A stretch of 13,653 nt of DNA from an uncultured Nostocoides sp. Lineage in GTDB: Bacteria > Actinomycetota > Actinomycetes > Actinomycetales > Dermatophilaceae. Where the stretch lies: assembly GCA_936931335.1 (NCBI GenBank), contig CAKZIH010000056.1:1-13653 (forward strand), given 5' to 3'. The notes under the pieces were generated by a model. That model saw only the letters and a list, made by a program, of their open reading frames with translations, had not been told where the DNA came from and did not search any database. Positions 1 to 7,158 of this stretch are shown piece by piece; position 1 is the first letter of the stretch, and each line of letters opens with the position of its first letter. The translations under genes and the position numbers were made by a program.

Positions 1-411
1 CACCATGGTCACCGAACGGGCGAACTTGGTGAGGAAGGTGGCCTCCTCGACGGCCAGGACGTAGTCGGCGGCGAGCGCGATGGATAGCCCCACCCCGGCC
101 GCGACCCCATTGACCGCGGCGATGATCGGAGTCGCCGACTCGGTCATCCGCCGGACCAACTGGCTGGCGCCAAAGAGGGTCGCATCTACTCCCCCGCCGC
201 CGGACAGATCCATCGCCAGGTGGGCGCCGCTGCAGAAGCCCCGGCCTTCTCCGGTGATCACGATCGCGCGGATCTGCGGGTCGGCGTCGAACTCCGCGAT
301 GGTCGAGTCCAGGGTGGCCAACATCGCGGCGTCCACGGCATTGAGCCGGTCGGGCGCGTTGAGGGTCAGGTAGCCGACCGCGTCTTCGGTCCGGGTCAAC
401 ACAGAAGCCAT
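1..411 (-). CDS. Enoyl-CoA hydratase/isomerase (crotonase) family protein, 3' end outside window
   Basis: The frame is open from an ATG at 411 to the left edge, giving the first 137 residues of a protein that normally has about 250-270. Crotonase-fold enzymes hydrate or isomerise enoyl-CoA esters in the cytoplasm. Both oxyanion-hole segments are present: GRGFCSGAHL (about 57-66) and AAVNGVAAGVGLSIALAAD (98-116). Aligned to rat mitochondrial hydratase, the two catalytic glutamates are absent: Ser110 replaces Glu144 and Phe130 replaces Glu164. The segment FLTKFARS resembles PaaG-type enoyl-CoA isomerases, whose catalytic Asp comes slightly later and would lie outside the window. It is divergent from the acyl-CoA dehydrogenase, with 58 bp between the starts, which suggests a shared fatty-acid or acyl-CoA degradation role. 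The family assignment is secure; the exact reaction is not. Confidence 0.92.
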   Translation of the reverse strand, partial: MASVLTRTEDAVGYLTLNAPDRLNAVDAAMLATLDSTIAEFDADPQIRAIVITGEGRGFCSGAHLAMDLSGGGGVDATLFGASQLVRRMTESATPIIAAVNGVAAGVGLSIALAADYVLAVEEATFLTKFARSVTMV

Positions 412-469
412 GGCGCCGAGTATCCCGCATCACCGCGTCAAGCCCGCTGGTGCGGATAGGTTGCCCGCT

Positions 470-1624
470 GTGAAGCGCACCCTCTACACCCCCGACCATG
501 AGGACTTCCGCGCGGTGGTCCGCGAGTTCGTCGACCGGGAAGTCACCCCGAATGTGGCGCGCTGGGACAGCGAGCACAGCACCGGTCGGCAGGTATGGCG
601 CGCGGCTGGCGCCCAGGGAATCATCGGCCTGACCTGTCCGGAGGAGTTGGGCGGCAACGGAATCGGCGACTACCGCTATCGGATGGTGGTATGCGAGGAA
701 CTGGCCCGGGTGGCGGCCACCAGCCTGTCCAGCAGCTTCGGGCTGCAGGACGACATTCTCATGCCGTATGTGGTGAAGCTCGGCACCCCGCAGCAGCAGG
801 AGCGGCTGCTGCCGGCGATGGCGGCTGGCGAATACATCATGGCAATCGCGATGACCGAGCCGGGCACCGGCAGTGACTTGCGCGGCATCCGGACCACCGG
901 CGCCCGCACCGACGGCGGCTGGATCGTCAACGGCGCCAAGACCTTCATCACCTCCGGCATCCAGGCCGACGGGGTGATCGTGGTGGCCCGCACCAGCGCC
1001 GAGGGTGGCAGCGACGGCTTCACCCTGCTGCTGGTGGAGAACGGCGCCGAAGGCTTCAGCCGAGGCCGGCAACTGGACAAGCTGGGCCAGAGCGGCCAGG
1101 ACAATGCGGAACTCTTCTTCGACAATGTTTTCGTCCCCGACGACGCGGTGATCGGGCAGGTCGGGGGCGGCTTCCGGCACCTGATGCTTAACCTGCCCAC
1201 CGAGCGACTGGGGATCGCCATGGGCGCGGTCGCCGCCATCGATGCGGCGATCGCCTGGACCGTGGACTACACCCGACAGCGACAGGCCTTCGGCCAGCGG
1301 ATCGCCGACTTCCAGAACACCCGCTTCGTGCTCGCCGAATGCCAGAGCGAGGCCGACGTCTTGCGGACGTATGTCGATGCCTGCCTGCTGGCGATCAATG
1401 CCGGCGAACTCAGTGCGGTCGATGCCGCCAAGGCGAAGTGGATCACCACCGAGGCGCAGCACCGCATCCTCAGCCGCTGCCTGCAACTCTTCGGCGGTTA
1501 TGGCTATATGAAGGAGTATCCGATCGCCCGGGCGTATGCCGATTGCCGCGTCCAGATGATCTATGGCGGCACCAACGAGATCATGAAGGAGATCATCGGC
1601 CGCGACCTGCTCGGGCGCGGCTGA
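470..1624 (+). CDS. Acyl-CoA dehydrogenase, long-chain (LCAD)-like
   Basis: This FAD flavoenzyme oxidises acyl-CoA to trans-2-enoyl-CoA, the first step of beta-oxidation. The protein is 384 residues, normal for the family, when started at GTG 470. An upstream in-frame ATG at 410 adds 20 unconserved residues and overlaps the divergent crotonase start, so I reject it. Visible signatures are AMTEPGTGSDLRG (FAD/substrate loop), LGQSGQDNAELFFDNVFVP, RQRQAFGQ, QLFGGYGYMKEYPIAR and IYGGTNEIMKEIIGRD. The MCAD catalytic position (YEGT) is Gly366 here, while LPTERLGIA carries Glu245 where LCAD and isovaleryl-CoA dehydrogenase have their base, so the catalytic Glu is probably Glu245. It probably works with the divergent crotonase. 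Chain-length specificity cannot be read from the sequence. Confidence 0.93.
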   Translation: MKRTLYTPDHEDFRAVVREFVDREVTPNVARWDSEHSTGRQVWRAAGAQGIIGLTCPEELGGNGIGDYRYRMVVCEELARVAATSLSSSFGLQDDILMPYVVKLGTPQQQERLLPAMAAGEYIMAIAMTEPGTGSDLRGIRTTGARTDGGWIVNGAKTFITSGIQADGVIVVARTSAEGGSDGFTLLLVENGAEGFSRGRQLDKLGQSGQDNAELFFDNVFVPDDAVIGQVGGGFRHLMLNLPTERLGIAMGAVAAIDAAIAWTVDYTRQRQAFGQRIADFQNTRFVLAECQSEADVLRTYVDACLLAINAGELSAVDAAKAKWITTEAQHRILSRCLQLFGGYGYMKEYPIARAYADCRVQMIYGGTNEIMKEIIGRDLLGRG

Positions 1625-1632
1625 GCCCGAGC
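1609..1632. terminator. Hairpin at convergent gene ends
   Basis: GCTCGGGC (1609-1616) and GCCCGAGC (1625-1632) form a perfect 8-bp stem with an 8-nt loop that contains the acyl-CoA dehydrogenase stop codon. It lies in the short convergent junction with the PIG-L gene (stop at 1646). There is no T-tract on either side, so terminator function is only plausible. Confidence 0.4.
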
Positions 1633-1645
1633 GCGCGGGCGAGGT

Positions 1646-2422
1646 TCAGCCGTCGCTGCTCGGCTGCGCCGGTTCCCCCGATTCGCCGAAATCCTGGGCG
1701 CCTGGGCCCATGGCGTGCACCTCGAAGAGCTGCGCTCGGGGCACCCCGGCGGCGCTGCCCTGGCCCTGCAGCATCGGCCCGAGGAACTCTTCGGGCGTAG
1801 GATGCCAGGGCAGATCCGCCAGATAGCTCTCGTGCGCGGACAGCGAGGCGACCCCGGCTGCCAGCATCTCGTCATCGATCTCGACATAGTGCGTCGGATT
1901 AGCGCCGGAAACCAGCAACCAACTCGTCGCCCACTTCGCCAGCCCGTCCCGGGCCAATTCCGGGAAGACCCAGGTGTTGTCGGCATCCCGGATCGCGTCC
2001 AACGTGGCCAAGCCGACGGCCCGGTGGTCGGCCTGGTCGAAGCCACCCCAGGGCGCCTCGATGGCCCAACTCTGACCCACCACCACGTCCGGCCGGAACT
2101 CCCGGATCTTGCGGGCGATGGCGCGGCGCAGGTCCAGCCCGTAGGTGAGCATCCCATCGGGGAAGTCGAGGATGGTCAGATCACTGACCCCGACGGCCGC
2201 GCAGGCGCGCTGCTGCTCGTCGGCCCGCAACGGCCCGGCCTCGGCGGGGTCGCGCTGCATCCCGGCCTCGCCGCTGGTCATCAGCAGATAGGCGACCTGG
2301 CAGCCGCGGCGAGTCCAACGGCTGACCACGGTGGACAGGCCGTATTCGGCGTCGTCGGGGTGGGCGACGACCACGAGGATGCGCTGGTATGCCGCATCGT
2401 CCAGGGGCTCGAGTTCGGGCAT
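1646..2422 (-). CDS. PIG-L/LmbE family deacetylase
   Basis: Members of this zinc-dependent family remove N-acetyl groups from GlcNAc-type sugars (PIG-L, MshB, Dac) or cleave mycothiol conjugates (Mca). The protein is 258 residues from ATG 2422. The frame is open further upstream, but those 100 residues lie antisense-like over the neighbouring ROK gene and are Arg/Gly/Ala-rich, so they are not part of it. Metal-site motifs are visible: AHPDDAE (His21, Asp24) and DQADHRAVG (His133). LRADEQQRA and FPDG (87-90) are also typical of the family. No strong Shine-Dalgarno is seen. It is the last gene of the SIS-ROK-PIG-L run, 53 bp after the ROK stop, which supports an amino-sugar substrate rather than mycothiol. 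The substrate is inferred only. Confidence 0.9.
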   Translation of the reverse strand: MPELEPLDDAAYQRILVVVAHPDDAEYGLSTVVSRWTRRGCQVAYLLMTSGEAGMQRDPAEAGPLRADEQQRACAAVGVSDLTILDFPDGMLTYGLDLRRAIARKIREFRPDVVVGQSWAIEAPWGGFDQADHRAVGLATLDAIRDADNTWVFPELARDGLAKWATSWLLVSGANPTHYVEIDDEMLAAGVASLSAHESYLADLPWHPTPEEFLGPMLQGQGSAAGVPRAQLFEVHAMGPGAQDFGESGEPAQPSSDG

Positions 2423-2475
2423 GCGGCCATTGTCACCGACCGGGGCGGCACGGCGGAAGGCTTCGGACCCGAGGC

Positions 2476-3396
2476 TTAGGCGTCGAGCGCCGCCCAGGCC
2501 AGGCAGGCGGCCCCCAGTGCTCCGGCGCGATCCCCCAGCGCCGCGCCGACGACCCGGGGCATCCGCTGGAAGGTGAACCGGGCTGCCAGGTCCGCGCGCA
2601 GCGGCGCCAGCAATTGCTCCCCGCTCTGGGCCAGGCCGCCGCCAACGACAATGGTCCGCACCCCGGTCAGCGTCACCACGATGGTCAGCGCCGCGCCGAG
2701 GGCGCGCACGGCCTCGCGCCATACCGTGCTCGCCTGCGGGTCACCGGCGGCGGCGAGGGCCGCCACCTCCCGGGCCGTATGCCGGGTGCCCGCCGCCGCG
2801 GCATACCGGCGTTCCACCGCACTGGCGGAAGCGAGGAGTTCCAGGCAGCCGCGCTGGCCACACGGGCATACCGGACCGTCCGGGTCGATGACCACGTGCC
2901 CGAGCTCGCCGGCATAGCCCGCGCCGTGCACGACCCGCCCATCCAGCAGCAGGGCGGCGGCGATGCCGGTGCCCAAGGGCACAAAGGCGACATCCCGCTC
3001 CCCCACGGCGGCGCCGAGACGAGCCTCGGCGAGCAGGCCGGCGCGTACATCGTGGCCGACGGCCACCGGCATACCGAGTTGGGCGGCGAGCACCGAGCGG
3101 ATATCCAGATCGGACCACCCCAGGTTGACCGAGCGCACGCCGATGCCCCGCGCCTCGTCCACGATCCCGGGCACCACGACCCCGCAGCCGACCACCTCGA
3201 CCGCTGGACCGACGGGCACCCGGGTAACGAGGTCGGCGACCACCGCCGCCACTGCCGGTCCCAGCCCGGTCCCCAGGCCGGCCGGAGTCGGCGTGGTGGT
3301 CTCGGCGCGCACGCCGAGGGCGCGGTCGACCAATGAGGCCTTGATGCGGGTACCGCCGATATCGACGGCGGCAACGACCGGTTCGGGCGGGGGCAC
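2476..3396 (-). CDS. ROK family sugar kinase
   Basis: ROK kinases phosphorylate glucose, GlcNAc, ManNAc or related sugars with ATP in the cytoplasm; some ROK proteins are repressors. This 306-residue protein starts directly at the kinase fold, with no N-terminal helix-turn-helix, so it is an enzyme type. The N-terminal phosphate-binding motif DIGGTRIKA is at 12-20. The catalytic Asp is D116 in GHDVRAG, where most ROK kinases have END or ND, so the preceding Asn is His here. The ROK zinc site is complete: GELGH (His167) then CPCGQRGCLE (Cys177, Cys179, Cys184). The C-terminal VVGGGLAQSGE is typical. It starts with GTG 4 bp after the SIS gene stop, so the two are almost certainly cotranscribed. 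The neighbours suggest glucosamine or GlcNAc as substrate. Confidence 0.92.
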   Translation of the reverse strand: MPPPEPVVAAVDIGGTRIKASLVDRALGVRAETTTPTPAGLGTGLGPAVAAVVADLVTRVPVGPAVEVVGCGVVVPGIVDEARGIGVRSVNLGWSDLDIRSVLAAQLGMPVAVGHDVRAGLLAEARLGAAVGERDVAFVPLGTGIAAALLLDGRVVHGAGYAGELGHVVIDPDGPVCPCGQRGCLELLASASAVERRYAAAAGTRHTAREVAALAAAGDPQASTVWREAVRALGAALTIVVTLTGVRTIVVGGGLAQSGEQLLAPLRADLAARFTFQRMPRVVGAALGDRAGALGAACLAWAALDA

Positions 3397-3400
3397 TAAG

Positions 3401-4321
3401 TCAGCTCGCGGCGGAATCGTCCAGGATCACCGAACGGGTCAGGCTGCGCGGGTTGTCGGGGTCCAGGCCCTGGTCGGCGGCCTTGCGCAGACAGAGGCGA
3501 TGCACCCGCACCAGGTCGGCGAGGCCGTCAACCGGCCGGGATTCGAAGTGCGCGCCCGTCTGCGCGACCTGCTCGGCCAGCCCTTCGGGCACTTCACCCA
3601 ACGCCCAAACGGCGCGGCCTGGGGCAGCGATGCTGATCGGGCCGTGACGATATTCCATCGCCGGATAGGACTCGGCCCAGAACTGCGCCGATTCGCGCAA
3701 CTTGAGCCCGGCCTCCTCGGCCAGCCCCACGGTCCAGCCGCGACCGACGAAGCTGATCTGCTCGGCATCGGCCGACCCGGCCAGGGCGTTCGCCTCGTTC
3801 TCGTCGAGGATGGCCCGGGCCTGGGAGATCACCTGCGTCAGGTCCTCCCCGAGGGAGGCGCGGAGCAGGGCGAGCGTGGAGGTGGCGAAGCGGGTCTGCA
3901 CGACCGACTCCTCGTCCACCTCGGGCAGCAGGATGGTCTGACCCGCGACCTGCGTCGCGGCCGTGCCGGGAGTGGCCACGATGGCGGTGGTCTTCACGTC
4001 GCGCTCGGCGAGGGTGCGCAATACGTCGACCACCTCGGTGGTGGTGCCGGAGCGGGTGATCGCCAAAACCGCGTCGTATGCCCGATCCAACCGCGCCTCG
4101 CTCGCCGCGAAGGCGTCGGTCTCACCGTGACCGGCGCGCTCGCGCAGGGCGGCATACGCCTGGCCCATATAGAAAGACGTGCCGCAGCCGACCACGGCGA
4201 GCCGGGCGCCCTTGGCGGGCAGCAGGGGGGCGAGCTCCGGCAGGCGGCCGATCACGGCGGCCCAGTCCTCGGGCTGACCGTTGACCTCGCGGTAGAGGTG
4301 GCTGTCGGTGAGTTCGGGCAT
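3401..4321 (-). CDS. SIS-domain sugar-phosphate isomerase/deaminase (GlmS C-terminal/NagB-II/AgaS-like)
   Basis: The protein has two SIS modules like the isomerase half of GlmS but no glutaminase domain, as in NagB-II and AgaS, which convert amino-sugar phosphates (for example GlcN-6-P to Fru-6-P plus ammonia). It is 306 residues from ATG 4321, which is preceded by AAGGA about 11 nt upstream; the frame extends 27 residues further without support. Module one has VGCGTSFYMG (44-53) and TRSGTTTEV (89-97). Module two has FVGRGW (191-196), LKLRESAQFWAESYP (207-220) and the conserved EYRHGP with His226, the likely catalytic His. DPDNPRSLTRSV near the C-terminus is also typical. It heads the operon with the ROK kinase and PIG-L deacetylase. 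Deaminase versus isomerase cannot be settled by eye. Confidence 0.88.
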   Translation of the reverse strand: MPELTDSHLYREVNGQPEDWAAVIGRLPELAPLLPAKGARLAVVGCGTSFYMGQAYAALRERAGHGETDAFAASEARLDRAYDAVLAITRSGTTTEVVDVLRTLAERDVKTTAIVATPGTAATQVAGQTILLPEVDEESVVQTRFATSTLALLRASLGEDLTQVISQARAILDENEANALAGSADAEQISFVGRGWTVGLAEEAGLKLRESAQFWAESYPAMEYRHGPISIAAPGRAVWALGEVPEGLAEQVAQTGAHFESRPVDGLADLVRVHRLCLRKAADQGLDPDNPRSLTRSVILDDSAAS

Positions 4322-4391
4322 TTCGACGGCAATCCTTCGATGACGGGTATGCCGGCCCGAACCGCGAGAGCCGACTGAGTGGACACCGCCG

Positions 4392-4397
4392 AGGATA
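4392..4397 (-). promoter_or_regulatory. Possible -10 box for the SIS-ROK-PIG-L operon
   Basis: On the minus strand this reads TATCCT, fitting the actinobacterial TANNNT -10 pattern, about 70 bp before the SIS start codon. No good -35 is seen; that position is occupied by the adjoining inverted repeat. This would fit an activator- or repressor-controlled promoter, but the assignment is weak. Confidence 0.3.
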
Positions 4398-4430
4398 GAC
4401 ACCGCGCACCGGGTCGACGGGCGCGGTGTC
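4398..4430. promoter_or_regulatory. Inverted repeat, candidate operator in divergent region
   Basis: GACACCGCGC (4398-4407) and GCGCGGTGTC (4421-4430) are perfect 10-bp inverted arms separated by 13 bp that include GTCGAC. It lies between the divergent SIS and YihY genes, so it does not follow a gene end and is not positioned as a terminator. It immediately abuts the possible minus-strand -10 at 4392-4397 and covers the -35 region. A partial copy, GACACCGC, occurs at 4382-4389. An operator for a sugar-responsive regulator is plausible; no regulator gene is adjacent. Confidence 0.45.
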
Positions 4431-4502
4431 CCCGCGATCTCCTAGACAGCCCCGCTGGTGCTGGGCCTGACCAGAGAGGACGTCAAGTAGGGTTTTCCCT
4501 GG

Positions 4503-4535
4503 CCCGGGACCCGGGCTGGTGCCCGGGCGCCGGGC
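4503..4535 (+). other. CCCGGG-rich leader with alternative hairpins
   Basis: CCCGGG occurs three times (4503, 4510, 4522). The 15-nt stretch 4502-4516 is a perfect odd palindrome centred on A4509, and 4521-4528 is a second palindrome. The arms can pair in alternative ways, 30-65 nt before the YihY start, so the transcript leader could be structured. Function is unknown and it may be chance in G+C-rich DNA. Confidence 0.3.
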
Positions 4536-4566
4536 GAGCACACGTCATACGGACACGGAGTACAGG

Positions 4567-5892
4567 ATGTCAGCCGAGGGCACCGAGGGTCAGGCCGCGG
4601 TCAAGGAACAGACCGCACCCAATCCTGACGATCCGCGCAAGCCGGACGATCCGACCGAGGTCAAAAAGCCCGGCTGGAAGTACACCTTCAAGTCGGCGCT
4701 GGCGGAGTTCAGCCGCGATCAATGCACCGACCTGGCGGCCTCGCTGACCTATTACGCGGTCCTCTCCCTCTTCCCCGGGCTGCTGGCGCTGGTCTCCCTG
4801 CTTGGCGTCTTTGGGCAGGGCCAGTCCACGGTCGACGCGATTCTTGACCTGCTCAGCCAGGCCGGGGTCAATGTCGACAGCCAATGGGAGAGCGTGCTGA
4901 CCAATATGGTCACCGCCGGCGGCGCCGGGCTGGCGCTCGCCACCGGTATCGCCGGTGCCGTGTGGTCGGCCTCGGGGTATATCGGTGCCTTCGGCCGCGC
5001 GCTCAACCGGATCTATCAGGTGGACGAAGGCCGTCCGTTCTGGAAGCTGCGCCCGCTGCAGTTGGGGCTCACCGTCATCGTCGGTGCGCTGGTTGCCGTG
5101 GTGCTCATGGGCCTGGTGGTCAGCGGCCCGCTGGTGCAGTCCATTGGCGACAAGATCGGCATCGGTGACACCGGCCAGACCATCTTCAATATCGCCAAGT
5201 GGCCGATCATCCTCGGCATCGTTGTGCTCATCGTGGCGCTGCTCTACCACGCCACCCCCAATGTCAAGCAGCCCAAGTTCCGCTGGGCCAGCGTCGGCGC
5301 CGCGATCGGGATCCTGGTCTGGGTGGTCGCCTCGGCGGGCTTCGGTCTGTATGTGGCGAACTTCGGCAGCTACAACAAGACCTATGGCTCGCTGGCCGGT
5401 GTGATCGTCTTCCTGTTGTGGCTCTGGCTGACCAACCTCGCCCTGCTCTTCGGCGCGGAGGTGGACTCCGAGTTGGAGCGGGCCCGGCAGTTGCAGGCCG
5501 GCATCGTGGCGGAGGAGACCCTGCAGTTGCCGCCGCGGGACGACAAGAACTCCAAGAAGGCCGCTGCCAAGCTGGCCAAGAAGGTCGCCCAGGGCCGCGC
5601 ACTGCGGTTGTCCTCGGGCAATAGCGATGGTGACGAGGGCACGGATGGGGGCCGCTCGGGCAAGTCCAAGTCCGCTCAGGCCAAGTCCACCCAGTCGAAA
5701 GCGAAGCCCGCCAAGGTTAAGCCGACGAAGAAGAAGTCGGACGATGACGGCGACAAGGCACCGGTCGGCCCGCCGCTCTCGCAGCGCCCGGCGACGCCCC
5801 AGGAGCAGCCGGTCACCAAGTTGGGCTTCCTGGGGATGATCGGACTGGTCATTACCAATGTGCTCGCGCGCCGCAAGCGCCAGCACGGGTAA
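4567..5892 (+). CDS. YihY/BrkB (UPF0761) family membrane protein with lysine-rich C-terminal tail
   Basis: This inner-membrane family has about six helices and no settled biochemical function; annotations such as 'ribonuclease BN' and 'virulence factor BrkB' are historical. The protein is 441 residues from ATG 4567, with GGAG six bases upstream. An in-frame GTG extension to 4519 lacks support. Family hallmarks are DLAASLTYYAVLSLFPGLLA (55-74), SASGYIGAFGRALNRIYQV (134-152) and the block from YNKTYGSLAG (269-278) to LLFGAEVDSELERA (293-306). Hydrophobic segments lie near 64-83, 117-138, 166-188, 213-228, 242-264 and 276-298. Residues 328-400 are a low-complexity Lys/Ala/Ser/Asp tail, followed by another short hydrophobic stretch (419-434) and a basic end, ARRKRQHG. 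The tail is unusual compared with the short canonical proteins. A second family member lies at 9672-10823. Confidence 0.92.
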   Translation: MSAEGTEGQAAVKEQTAPNPDDPRKPDDPTEVKKPGWKYTFKSALAEFSRDQCTDLAASLTYYAVLSLFPGLLALVSLLGVFGQGQSTVDAILDLLSQAGVNVDSQWESVLTNMVTAGGAGLALATGIAGAVWSASGYIGAFGRALNRIYQVDEGRPFWKLRPLQLGLTVIVGALVAVVLMGLVVSGPLVQSIGDKIGIGDTGQTIFNIAKWPIILGIVVLIVALLYHATPNVKQPKFRWASVGAAIGILVWVVASAGFGLYVANFGSYNKTYGSLAGVIVFLLWLWLTNLALLFGAEVDSELERARQLQAGIVAEETLQLPPRDDKNSKKAAAKLAKKVAQGRALRLSSGNSDGDEGTDGGRSGKSKSAQAKSTQSKAKPAKVKPTKKKSDDDGDKAPVGPPLSQRPATPQEQPVTKLGFLGMIGLVITNVLARRKRQHG

Positions 5893-5928
5893 CGTCTGCG
5901 GTTCCGATCCGACTCCCGGGGAGCCTTA

Positions 5929-7158
5929 ATGTCAGATTCGTCCAGTAGCGCCGCGCTCATCGAGCAGACCGAGCGCTACGCCGCCCACAACTACCACCCC
6001 TTGCCCATCGTCATCGCCTCGGGTGAGGGCGCCTGGGTCACCGACGTCGAAGGCCGGCGCTACCTGGACTGCCTTGCCGGCTATTCCGCGCTCAACTTCG
6101 GGCACGGGCATCCCCGCCTCCTGGAGGTAGCGCATGCCCAGCTCGACCGGCTTACCCTGACCTCCCGGGCCTTCTACAGCGACCGGTTGGCCGAGTTCGC
6201 GCAGGCGCTCACCGAGCTCACCGGCAAAGAGATGTGCCTGCCGATGAACACGGGCGCGGAGGCCGTGGAGACCGCACTCAAGGTGGCGCGCAAGTGGGGC
6301 TATCGCACCCGCGGCATACCGGAGAATGCGGCGACGATCATCGTCATGGAGGGCAACTTCCACGGCCGGACAACGACGATCATTTCCTTCTCCGACGACA
6401 AGGTTGCCCGCGACGAATATGGGCCGTACACCCCCGGCTTCGTCACCGTCCCGTATGGCGATGCCGACGCCTTGGAGGCAGCCCTGGCGGAGAACGAGTT
6501 CACCGTCGCGGTGCTGCTCGAGCCGATCCAGGGTGAGGGTGGGGTCGTCCTGCCCCCCGAGGGCTACCTGCGTCGGGTGCGCGAACTGTGCACCAGCTCC
6601 GGCGCGCTGATGGTGGCCGATGAGATCCAGTCGGGCCTGGCCCGCACCGGTGAGACCTTCGCCTGCGACCACGAAGAGGTCGTGCCGGACGTCTATGTCA
6701 TGGGCAAGGCCCTGGGCGGCGGCATCATCGCGCTGTCCGCGATCGCCGCGGATAAGGATGTGCTCGGCGTGATCACCCCGGGCTCGCACGGGTCCACCTT
6801 CGGCGGCAACCCGTTTGCCTGCGCCCTGGGGGCCGAGGTGGTCGCCATGTTGCAGACCGGGGAGTTCCAGGCGATGGCGCGTGAGCGGGGCGACCAGCTC
6901 GCCGCCGGGCTGGAAAAGCTGCGCGGGGCGGGGCTGACGGCATACCGGATCCGGGGGTTGTGGGCCGGGCTGGACCTCGACCCGGCCCTGGGCACCGGGC
7001 GGGAGATGTGCGAGCGGCTGCTGGCGCGCGGCGTGCTGGCCAAGGACACCCACGGCTCGACAATCCGCCTCGCTCCCCCGCTGGTGGCCACTGCCGAGGA
7101 CATCGACGTACTGATCGAGGCGCTCACCGGCGCGCTGTCCGACTTGCGCGACCGCTGA
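5929..7158 (+). CDS. rocD: Ornithine aminotransferase
   Basis: This PLP-dependent class III aminotransferase converts ornithine and 2-oxoglutarate to glutamate-5-semialdehyde and glutamate in arginine/ornithine catabolism. The protein is 409 residues, close to the usual 400. The ATG start at 5929 has GGGGAG five bases upstream. Motifs are NTGAEAVETALKVARKWGY (107-125), GNFHGRTTTIISFSDD (142-157), EPIQGEGGV (198-206), ADEIQSGLARTG (230-241, Asp231 contacting the PLP ring nitrogen), MGKALGGG (258-265, Lys260 the Schiff-base lysine) and GSHGSTFGGNPFACA (285-299). The FHGRTTTIISFS and MGKALGGG context matches ornithine aminotransferase better than acetylornithine or GABA aminotransferase. It follows the YihY gene by 36 bp and may be cotranscribed. 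No rocF or other rocD-pathway gene is seen. The stop codon lies in an 18-bp tandem duplication. Confidence 0.95.
   Translation: MSDSSSSAALIEQTERYAAHNYHPLPIVIASGEGAWVTDVEGRRYLDCLAGYSALNFGHGHPRLLEVAHAQLDRLTLTSRAFYSDRLAEFAQALTELTGKEMCLPMNTGAEAVETALKVARKWGYRTRGIPENAATIIVMEGNFHGRTTTIISFSDDKVARDEYGPYTPGFVTVPYGDADALEAALAENEFTVAVLLEPIQGEGGVVLPPEGYLRRVRELCTSSGALMVADEIQSGLARTGETFACDHEEVVPDVYVMGKALGGGIIALSAIAADKDVLGVITPGSHGSTFGGNPFACALGAEVVAMLQTGEFQAMARERGDQLAAGLEKLRGAGLTAYRIRGLWAGLDLDPALGTGREMCERLLARGVLAKDTHGSTIRLAPPLVATAEDIDVLIEALTGALSDLRDR

Noticed and set aside
410..469. ATG 410 as the acyl-CoA dehydrogenase start
   Set aside because: It adds 20 unconserved residues and overlaps head-on, in a CCATGG, with the crotonase ATG at 411.
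2389..3336. Plus-strand ORF of 315 residues antisense to the ROK gene
   Set aside because: No motif, biased composition, and the ROK signatures are intact on the minus strand.
2963..4378. Plus-strand ORF of 471 residues antisense to the SIS and ROK genes
   Set aside because: Biased Arg/Gly/Pro composition, no family motif, and the opposite strand carries two clear enzymes.
4398..4430. Inverted repeat as a terminator
   Set aside because: It lies between divergent gene starts with no gene end or T-tract nearby.
4570..5886. Minus-strand ORF of 438 residues antisense to the first YihY gene
   Set aside because: Shadow frame with a Gln/Arg/Gly/Leu-rich composition; the plus strand has the conserved membrane protein with a good Shine-Dalgarno.
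5932..7053. Minus-strand ORF of 373 residues antisense to rocD
   Set aside because: Shadow of rocD with no recognisable domain; rocD motifs are complete on the plus strand.
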